From the NCBI GenBank assembly GCA_024277285.1, contig JAJRVM010000258.1, forward strand, positions 1 to 33,265: a stretch of 33,265 bases of DNA, in the 5' to 3' direction. The translations under genes and the position numbers were made by a program. Positions 1 to 6,000 of this stretch are shown here, piece after piece. This DNA is from Planctomycetota bacterium. GTDB taxonomy: Bacteria > Planctomycetota > Planctomycetia > Pirellulales > Pirellulaceae. How positions within the stretch are numbered: the first letter of the stretch is position 1; every line of letters starts with the position of its first letter. The notes under the pieces were generated by a model. It was not told the origin of the DNA. It saw only the letters and a list, made by a program, of their open reading frames with translations, and ran no database searches.

Positions 1-1
1 C

Positions 2-55
2 GATCAGTACCTGCAGCAAAACGTGCCGATTAGCGTGGCCCCGCAAGGCGAGTGA
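2..55 (+). CDS. 3' end of an unidentified upstream gene (partial)
   Basis: The first bases read as an open frame of 17 codons ending in TGA at 53-55, with a C-terminus ...NVPISVAPQGE. Because the window starts inside it, the family cannot be identified. It lies on the same strand as the cupredoxin and cytochrome c genes that follow, so it may belong to the same respiratory cluster, but the repeat array at 81-339 separates them. The assignment rests only on an open frame and could be chance. Confidence 0.35.
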   Translation, partial: DQYLQQNVPISVAPQGE

Positions 56-80
56 GAGCTTCGAGTTCAGAGTGTAGTGT

Positions 81-339
81 CCAGAGTCCAGGGGCCAGGG
101 GCCAGAGTCCAGAGTCCAGAGTCCAGAGTCCAGGGGCCAGGGGCCAGAGTCCAGAGTCCAGGGGCCAGAGTCCAGAGTCCAGAGTCCAGAGTCCAGAGTC
201 CAGAGTCCAGGGGCCAGAGTCCAGGGGCCAGAGTCCAGAGTCCAGAGTCCAGAGTCCAGAGTCCAGGGGCCAGGGGCCAGAGTCCAGGGGCCAGGGTCCA
301 GGGGCCAGAGTCCAGAGTCCAGGGGCCAGGGGCCAGAGC
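81..339. repeat. Tandem array of 37 heptamers in two versions (CCAGAGT / CCAGGGG)
   Basis: Exactly 37 heptamers run head to tail with no insertions or deletions (259 bases). All but two are CCAGAGT or CCAGGGG. The exceptions are a mixed unit CCAGGGT near 291 and a terminal CCAGAGC at 333-339. The two versions alternate irregularly in runs of one to six. Because 7 is not a multiple of 3, all frames read as Ser/Gln/Gly/Arg/Pro low complexity, and open frames across it are artefacts. It lies between the upstream gene end and the cupredoxin gene at 412. There are no spacers, so it is not a CRISPR array. Confidence 0.97.
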
Positions 340-411
340 TTAGCTGGCCAGCGTCACTTTGTGATCGCAGCTCTTCGTAAGTAACGATTTACCAATGACG
401 AGGGACGAAAG

Positions 412-1200
412 ATGAAGGGCCGTCGTTGCGTGATCGGCATCATGTTCGGATTCGTGCTACCGGGCTATCTGTTGGCGGGCGAATGGGGGAATCTCTGCGG
501 CCAGTATGTCTACGATGGCGAACCGCCGGAGCCGGCGAAGTTACGCATCACGAAAGACGAGGACGAGTGTTGCAAGCATCGCTTGGTGGACGAGTCGCTG
601 GTGGTGAACAAGGAGAATCACGGACTCAAGAACGTCGTGATCTACTTGTTGCCAGGCCGTGACGTTACGGTACCGGTGCATCCTCGTTATGCGGCGACGG
701 CGCGGCAGACACGGCGACTCGACAATCTGGCCTGTCGCTTTGATCCACGAGTTGTTCTATTATGGAAGCGACAGACGCTGGTGATCGGGAATTCGGACCC
801 GATCGGCCACAACGCGATGATTGACGCTCGGAAGAACAGGCCTCTCAACGTGACGATTCCGTCGGGGGGCAGTTTCCGGCATCGGTTTGCCGTGGCGGAA
901 CGTGCGCCGGTATCGGTTTCCTGTTCGATCCACCCGTGGATGCGCGGCTGGATATTGGTCAGGGATACGCCCTACATGGCGGTGACCGACAAGGACGGAA
1001 AGTTCACGATTAAGAACTTGCCGGTGGGAGAGTGGGAATTCGTCGTGTGGCACGAGAAGCCGACCTTTGTGACGGATGTCGTGCGGTCGGAGGAGCCCTG
1101 TCACTGGAAACGAGGACGGTTCCGATGGCAGATCAAGTCGGGAGACAATGACTTGGGCGTCGTGCATGTTGCGGCCAAGCTATTTCAGGAACCGCGCTGA
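412..1200 (+). CDS. Secreted cupredoxin-like (plastocyanin/methylamine-utilisation type) protein
   Basis: A 262-residue exported protein with a signal peptide (about residues 1-23, ending LLAG before EWG). The central part resembles the plastocyanin-like proteins annotated in bacteria as methylamine utilisation proteins. Visible candidate type-1 copper ligands are His133 (GHN), Cys171 and His174 within SVSCSIHPWM, and Met177. The C-terminal part (PYMAVTDKDGKFTIKNLPVGEW) looks like a carboxypeptidase-regulatory-like beta sandwich. It is a close paralogue of the gene at 4971, roughly half identical by eye. One difference is CRFDPRV (Arg113) where the paralogue has CRFDPHV. The likely role is small electron carrier in the periplasm next to the cytochrome c and oxidase-like genes; this is inferred from the fold and the neighbours. 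The stop TGA overlaps an ATG at 1200 that I do not take as the next start. Confidence 0.85.
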   Translation: MKGRRCVIGIMFGFVLPGYLLAGEWGNLCGQYVYDGEPPEPAKLRITKDEDECCKHRLVDESLVVNKENHGLKNVVIYLLPGRDVTVPVHPRYAATARQTRRLDNLACRFDPRVVLLWKRQTLVIGNSDPIGHNAMIDARKNRPLNVTIPSGGSFRHRFAVAERAPVSVSCSIHPWMRGWILVRDTPYMAVTDKDGKFTIKNLPVGEWEFVVWHEKPTFVTDVVRSEEPCHWKRGRFRWQIKSGDNDLGVVHVAAKLFQEPR

Positions 1201-1222
1201 TGCGACGAGTTGGGCGATCTGC

Positions 1223-1322
1223 GCCGCAGTTCAAACGCCGCAGTTCAAACGCCGCAGTTCAAACGCCGCAGTTCAAACGCCGTAGTCCAAACGCCACCGT
1301 TTTCATGCGCCGTAGTCCAACA
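1223..1322. repeat. 14-bp tandem repeat (GCCGCAGTTCAAAC)
   Basis: Four exact copies of GCCGCAGTTCAAAC lie at 1223-1278, followed by a variant GCCGTAGTCCAAAC at 1279-1292. After one diverged 14-base block comes another variant, GCCGTAGTCCAACA, at 1309-1322. The array lies between the cupredoxin and cytochrome c genes. It is translated only if the cytochrome gene is wrongly started at 1200, which would give a repetitive Arg/Ser/Gln-rich leader. Confidence 0.92.
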
Positions 1323-1475
1323 TGTACAGGGATAGGTGGTTTTCGAGGTGGTGGATTTGGACGATCGCAAGTGAGCGGCGGTTCAAGCGGTGGCGTCAGT
1401 GGCACAGGGGGTTCGAGGGTTTTGACTTTCGCAAGCCGCTTTACCGTCAAGAGAGATTTGGGTTCTGATTTAACC

Positions 1476-2765
1476 ATGATTGAACGTTGTTTTCCACTTG
1501 TCTTCGACAGGGTGGCTCGCGACAGAACGTACCGGTATAGCTTGGCCAGTTTTTCGTGCTGGGGGTTCATCGCTGCGCTGTTGACGGTCATGGGGTGTGG
1601 CGAGCAGAACGTGCACTTCGAGCCGAATCTGGTGTATATGCGTAATCAGAAGTTGGCGGAAGAAGTGGACGACTTCCAGACTAACGCGATGAAGGACCGT
1701 GTTCGGGACATTCAACGTGTGATGGCCCGTTTCTTCGGCACTCCTGACCAACCGCGACTGCCGGAGATTGACGGTGTTGCTCTCAGTTCGATTCTGGATC
1801 TGAAGTTGCTGCAGACCGCAGCCGGATCGGGCGGAAACTCGCGAATCGGTGGCGAACGCGGGTTGTATCGCAAGATGTGTGCCCCGTGTCACGGTATTTC
1901 CGGGAGTGGGACTGGTCCGCTTGCGAGCGGGCTGAACCCGTACCCACGCAACTATCGGCGCGGAATTTTCAAATTCAAGCGAACGCCATCGACGTTGCCG
2001 CCGACGGATGCTGATCTACAGAACGTGTTGGTACGTGGAGTGCCGGGAACGGCGATGCCGTCGTTTCGCCTGTTGCGCGAGGTCGAACGCGAGGCATTGG
2101 TTCAATACGTACGTTATTTGAGTATTCGCGGGATCTTTGAGCGTGCGATCATTGAGGAGGCGGCGTTTGAACTGGACGAAGACGAATGGCTGTTGGATCC
2201 CGAATTGCGCGAGAGCAGCACGACACACATTGAGCAGATGGAGATCCTTGGAGAGATTGCGGCGGAAGTGATCACGCCGTGGCTTGAGACCGACGAGAAC
2301 GTAACGGCCGTGCCACCGCGCCCTGCCGACTACAATAGCTCGCAGTCGATTGCTCGGGGACGCGATCTGTTTTATACGACTTTGACGAACTGTGCGACGT
2401 GCCACGGCCTTACGGCTCTGGGTGATGGCCAGACGGACGATTATGACGAGTGGTCGAAAGAGTTGGATCCGACCAATCCGGCGGTACTGCGCGACTATTT
2501 GGCACTTGGCGCTCTGCCGCCGTACAAGAGTCAGCCACGCAACTTGCACGAAGGTTTGTACCGAGGCGGCCACGAGGCTGAGGATTTGTTTGTCAAGGTC
2601 AAGAACGGCGTGCCGGGGACGACCATGCCCAACGTCGCCGCGCAATTGAGTGACGACGATATCTGGCACCTGGTTGCCTATGCACGTTACTTGCCTTTCG
2701 ATCCGATCAATTGGCTCGAGCGACCCGAAGAAGATGACGCGTCTGCGCCGGCGGCAGAAGAGTAA
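1476..2765 (+). CDS. Two-heme cytochrome c, probable lipoprotein
   Basis: A 429-residue protein with two class I cytochrome c domains. Heme 1 is CAPCH at residues 135-139 with a likely axial Met194 (GTAMPSF). Heme 2 is CATCH at 306-310 with Met384 (GTTMPNV). The near-repeat RGVPGTAMP/NGVPGTTMP shows that the two domains arose by duplication. Residues 26-41 form a hydrophobic segment ending VMGC, an acceptable lipobox with Cys41 as anchor. I chose ATG 1476 because an in-frame ATG at 1200 would add 92 residues that merely translate the 14-bp repeat and Gly/Ser-rich sequence, pushing the signal segment far inside. It probably carries electrons at the membrane between a quinol-oxidising complex and a terminal oxidase, together with the flanking cupredoxin and the oxidase-like membrane protein. 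Confidence 0.88.
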   Translation: MIERCFPLVFDRVARDRTYRYSLASFSCWGFIAALLTVMGCGEQNVHFEPNLVYMRNQKLAEEVDDFQTNAMKDRVRDIQRVMARFFGTPDQPRLPEIDGVALSSILDLKLLQTAAGSGGNSRIGGERGLYRKMCAPCHGISGSGTGPLASGLNPYPRNYRRGIFKFKRTPSTLPPTDADLQNVLVRGVPGTAMPSFRLLREVEREALVQYVRYLSIRGIFERAIIEEAAFELDEDEWLLDPELRESSTTHIEQMEILGEIAAEVITPWLETDENVTAVPPRPADYNSSQSIARGRDLFYTTLTNCATCHGLTALGDGQTDDYDEWSKELDPTNPAVLRDYLALGALPPYKSQPRNLHEGLYRGGHEAEDLFVKVKNGVPGTTMPNVAAQLSDDDIWHLVAYARYLPFDPINWLERPEEDDASAPAAEE

Positions 2766-2863
2766 GCTTGTGACGCGGGTACGATAAGACGAATTCATGG
2801 CGGCTTCAGCTGGCGAAATACCTGCTGCGATTCCCGCTCACCACGACTTGATGTAACACTCAA

Positions 2864-4357
2864 ATGAGACGTAACCAACCATCCCGCTCGAAGCGAAAGC
2901 CGGAGCATCTCGATCCGTCGGCCGCAGCGCGACCGACCGATGCTGCATTGTCGGTGCAGCCGCATTCCGAAGAACACTCGAAAGCCGTTCTGCCAGAGGG
3001 CAACACACCTCTCATCTCGTTGCAAGAGTTCCCTTTTGGTTTGGTGCTGCGAGTTTGTTTGGCTGCGGTGATTGCCGTGTTCTGTGGACTGATCATGATG
3101 CAGATCGCTGCACGCTGGCGCACCGATCCTTGGCCAACGATTGCCGACGTGGGGCTATTGCCCGTCCTTGGAGCGACTGGTGCCGGTTTGCTGGGCGCTG
3201 CGGGGCTGGCGGCCTGGTTCGCATGCCGAATGGCATATGCAAATCGGTCTGTGCTGGCGCGCGGCAGCTTGCTATTTGCGTTGCTCTGTGCAGGCTTGTT
3301 TGTTGGCTTGCGTAGTTACGAGTACCGAGAGCTTCGTGCTGTGGGGATCTGGCAACGCAGCCTCGCCGGCCCGATCCATCAGAATGCCGATCTCTACTAT
3401 GCCCAGGCAGTGCGCGTGCGGTTAGCGGAGTTGTTTCGTGAGTTGGACACGCGTCGAGTGGAACGGCCGAGCGAGTTTTCTGACGAGGACGCGCGGCGTT
3501 TGGAACTGGTCGACAAACTACTGAAGGATATGGTGGCTTGGACTGAAAGCGAAGTGGGACATTGGTTGGATGACCTGCAACAACGGCGTGACCTATTGGC
3601 CATGGTGGCATATCAGGTTCATCCGCTGGCGAGAAATCAGGCGAGGGTTGAGAGCAGCTTACAGAAACAACGTCAGGAATTGGCGCGGCAACGCCAATGG
3701 TTTCGTCTGTTACGCGACTATTGCCAGGCGAAGACGGAATTGCTCGACCAAAAACGGAAAGTTCCGGCCGAAGAATCCGTGGCGACGAAGTCCTCAAACG
3801 CAGTGGATGCGGCAAGTGCCGTCGAGGCGTCGGCTGTGGAGCCAGACAAAGTGCCTGTAGCTAAGTTGAGCAGCGTGGCAGATTCACAAGAGATGATCCA
3901 GTTGGATCGCCAGTGGAAAGCGAAGTTTGCGGGATTGGGGTTGAGTGATTGGTCGTATGCCAGGTCGGTGCTCGCCGATTCCGGAAACCTGTCGATGGCT
4001 GGCGAACGGCTGAATCAGGTTGTTGCTCATCTTGAGGCCATCGATTCGCGAACGGCTTTCTTGAGCGAGACCGAGGAGTCGATTCTTGGGAGCCCGACCA
4101 AAGGGGGTTTGAATCGAATGTACCATTGGATTCGCTTGCCGATTTGCCTGCCAGGCGGCAACGCCTGGGCGAGTGGCTTCTTTGCGCTGACGAGCATACA
4201 CCTCTTGCTGTTGGGGGCCGCGGCCCTGCTATCGCTCGGCGCGCTGTTCGTCCGTCTTGATCCTGTGCGTCTTGCGCCATGGCGTTATGCTCGATCGTGG
4301 TGGCTGGTATTCTCCGCGACCGGCATTGCCACGTACCTGCTGTTCTACCTGTATTGA
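2864..4357 (+). CDS. Five-helix membrane protein, cytochrome oxidase subunit III-like with large internal insert
   Basis: A 497-residue protein. About 55 polar residues precede three hydrophobic helices at roughly 59-82, 97-121 and 131-150. A long hydrophilic, charged and probably coiled-coil region follows (about 160-430, rich in Arg/Gln/Glu/Leu with an Ala/Val/Glu-rich linker). Two C-terminal helices lie at about 438-460 and 476-497. The helix ending GLFVGLRSYEYREL and the later FFALTSIHLLLLGAAALL resemble the heme-copper oxidase subunit III segments that usually read G..FL..Q.YEY and F..LTG.H..HV..G. The last helix lacks the usual YWHFVD motif. I infer a divergent COX3 relative, consistent with the cytochrome c gene just upstream, but no search supports this. 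Otherwise it is an unknown membrane protein. Confidence 0.6.
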   Translation: MRRNQPSRSKRKPEHLDPSAAARPTDAALSVQPHSEEHSKAVLPEGNTPLISLQEFPFGLVLRVCLAAVIAVFCGLIMMQIAARWRTDPWPTIADVGLLPVLGATGAGLLGAAGLAAWFACRMAYANRSVLARGSLLFALLCAGLFVGLRSYEYRELRAVGIWQRSLAGPIHQNADLYYAQAVRVRLAELFRELDTRRVERPSEFSDEDARRLELVDKLLKDMVAWTESEVGHWLDDLQQRRDLLAMVAYQVHPLARNQARVESSLQKQRQELARQRQWFRLLRDYCQAKTELLDQKRKVPAEESVATKSSNAVDAASAVEASAVEPDKVPVAKLSSVADSQEMIQLDRQWKAKFAGLGLSDWSYARSVLADSGNLSMAGERLNQVVAHLEAIDSRTAFLSETEESILGSPTKGGLNRMYHWIRLPICLPGGNAWASGFFALTSIHLLLLGAAALLSLGALFVRLDPVRLAPWRYARSWWLVFSATGIATYLLFYLY

Positions 4358-4430
4358 CGCCTGCCTCCGTTTTGGAAAGCTGCGTAGCTTTCAGGGGGCC
4401 CACGCTGCCAAAACGGAGGCAGGCGTCAAT
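4353..4430. repeat. Long perfect inverted repeat with nested hairpin at the gene end
   Basis: Two perfect 23-base arms (4353-4375 and 4408-4430, core CCTGCCTCCGTTTTGG) enclose a second hairpin, GAAAGCT-GCGT-AGCTTTC, at 4375-4392. The left arm includes the stop codon of the upstream membrane-protein gene. There is no T-tract, so it may be a mobile palindromic element or a transcript-end structure rather than a textbook terminator. Confidence 0.9.
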
Positions 4431-4449
4431 GGCACAGGCGTCAATGGCA
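4420..4449. repeat. Tandem 15-bp duplication overlapping the inverted repeat
   Basis: CAGGCGTCAATGGCA occurs twice in direct succession (4420-4434 and 4435-4449). The first copy forms part of the right arm of the inverted repeat, so the arm end was duplicated after the palindrome formed or arrived. Confidence 0.9.
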
Positions 4450-4823
4450 TTAGCGGTTGCGTGTTCGCGTCGATTCGTGACTTTGCTGGGGTGTCTGCCG
4501 TTAGGAAACGTACGGAATGAGCAGTGGCACGGACGTGCGGGGGATCGTGTGCACCTACCGCGCTGCTGCCACACACTGACACTCCCATGGCACTCTCGGC
4601 CAGATCGCTATAAATTCATAAGATACTGTCTCGTCGCTCCCACCGTCCCAACCCGGCTTGCGCCCGTGTCTCCTCGCAGCCCTACTCGCCACTCTTTGTG
4701 GCCGCAGACCCGCTATTCTCTAGGAAGCAAAAAAAGAAAAAATAGATCTGCCCCCTTCACTGGACCTCACTCGCCTTTGCATCAGCCGAGTAGGTGGTCA
4801 CCCGCGTCAAACCCGCCCCGTCA
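4450..4823. other. Non-coding stretch before the second cupredoxin gene
   Basis: I see no convincing gene here. The longest open frame crossing it (4279-4851, + strand) has no recognisable protein character and runs through the inverted repeat. Two AT-rich patches stand out, TATAAATTCATAAGATA near 4609-4625 and an A-rich AAAAAAAGAAAAAATAG around 4730-4745, which could hold promoter elements. Nothing is assigned. Confidence 0.5.
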
Positions 4824-4852
4824 TGGGCAACCGGCGTGGCGTCCCCTATAAT
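4824..4852 (+). promoter_or_regulatory. Candidate sigma-70-type promoter for the cupredoxin gene at 4971
   Basis: A perfect -10 box TATAAT lies at 4847-4852. TGGGCA, matching 4 of 6 bases of TTGACA, lies at 4824-4829 with 17 bases between. The leader to the start codon would be about 110 bases. This is a pattern match only. Confidence 0.4.
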
Positions 4853-4970
4853 GGAGGCGTCCCGTTTCGCCTGATTGGGGCAAGCGACAACGTTATCAGG
4901 CAGTGTCGTCAGGTAGTGGGCGAGACCAGCATTGGGTAATACAGCGAGTGTGAAACTACGGAGATTGGCA

Positions 4971-5780
4971 ATGACGCGCAAAACAATGACGTGCAAAACG
5001 TTGGTTGGCGTGATGGCAGCGGTGCTTGTGGTCGGCATGTCTAGTGGCTTGAACGCTGCGGAATGGGGCGATCTGAGTGGCCAGATTGTCTTTGACGGAA
5101 CGCTTCCCAACCCCGAGAAGGCGAAGATCACCAGTGACCAGCAAGTCTGTGGCAAGCACGACATCTTCAGCGAAGCACTGGTCGTAGATCCGGCGACCAC
5201 GGGTGTGCGGAATGTGATCGTTGTGTTGACTCAAAGCAGGAAAGACAAGCGGAAAGTACTGATCCACTCGAGCTACCTTGCGCTGAAGAAGCAGCCAGTG
5301 AAGATGGATAACAATGGCTGCCGATTTGATCCCCATGTCGCGCTCGTCTGGACCGCGCGCAAGTTGGTGATTGGTAACAGCGACCCGGTTGGTCACAACG
5401 TTAACATGACCAAGAAGGACAGCGAGGCGTTTAACGAGACGATCCCTTCGGGCGGGACGATCGAGAAGACGTTTACGATACCGAAGCGAATGCCGGTTTC
5501 GGTCAGTTGTTCGATTCACCCTTGGATGAAGGCTTGGGTCATGATTCGCGATAACCCGTACATGGCGGTCACGGGCAAGGACGGGAAGTTCGAGATCAAG
5601 AACCTTCCGGTTGGGAAGTGGCAGTTCATGTTCTGGCAGGAAACGGCGGGCTATGTGGCCGAAGTGAAACGCAACGGCGAGCCCGAGAAGTGGCGCCGTG
5701 GCACGATCGAAATTGAGATCAAACCGGGCAAGAACGATCTGGGCAGGATTGTTGTCGCTCAAGATCTGTTCGCCAAATAG
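4971..5780 (+). CDS. Secreted cupredoxin-like protein, paralogue of the gene at 412
   Basis: A 269-residue exported protein with a clear signal peptide (residues 1-30, ending SSGLNAA before EWG). Candidate copper ligands are His142 (GHN), Cys180 and His183 in SVSCSIHPWM, and Met186. A C-terminal beta sandwich begins near PYMAVTGKDGKF. It keeps the family CRFDPHV motif (residues 117-123) that is changed to Arg in the paralogue at 412. I prefer ATG 4971 over an in-frame TTG at 4932 because GGAG lies at 4960-4963, seven bases ahead, and the signal peptide then starts at once. It has its own candidate promoter at 4824-4852, so it may be expressed separately from the 412-4357 genes. It is probably a periplasmic copper electron carrier; the redox partner is unknown. 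Confidence 0.87.
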   Translation: MTRKTMTCKTLVGVMAAVLVVGMSSGLNAAEWGDLSGQIVFDGTLPNPEKAKITSDQQVCGKHDIFSEALVVDPATTGVRNVIVVLTQSRKDKRKVLIHSSYLALKKQPVKMDNNGCRFDPHVALVWTARKLVIGNSDPVGHNVNMTKKDSEAFNETIPSGGTIEKTFTIPKRMPVSVSCSIHPWMKAWVMIRDNPYMAVTGKDGKFEIKNLPVGKWQFMFWQETAGYVAEVKRNGEPEKWRRGTIEIEIKPGKNDLGRIVVAQDLFAK

Positions 5781-6000
5781 GATTCGCAGCCGGCGGGTGA
5801 GTCCCATCGGTTCGAGTGGGGAGTGGCGTTTTCAAATCAGTTGTGCGTTGGCGGACGACCTTTTCTCTTCTCACAACGTGGTAATACTGCGGTCGTCCAA
5901 TGCGCGACCGCCCGTTGGAAGGATGCGTCGCTGTCAGTCTGGTGCCTTGCGGCACGCGTGGCATTTTGGAATTCGTGCGAGTGGCCGACGGACCATCTGA

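Noticed and set aside
81..339. CRISPR array
   Set aside because: Units are 7 bases, directly adjacent, with no spacers and no cas genes nearby.
52..384. Overlapping open frames with Ser/Pro/Gly/Arg/Gln repeats
   Set aside because: They only translate the heptamer array, which keeps several frames open. No start signal or family resemblance is present.
1200..1475. N-terminal extension of the cytochrome c gene from the ATG overlapping the previous stop
   Set aside because: The 92 residues are translated 14-bp repeat and Gly/Ser-rich sequence. A signal segment and lipobox begin properly at ATG 1476.
4279..4851. 190-codon plus-strand open frame
   Set aside because: It starts inside the membrane-protein gene in another frame, crosses the inverted repeat and has no domain-like composition.
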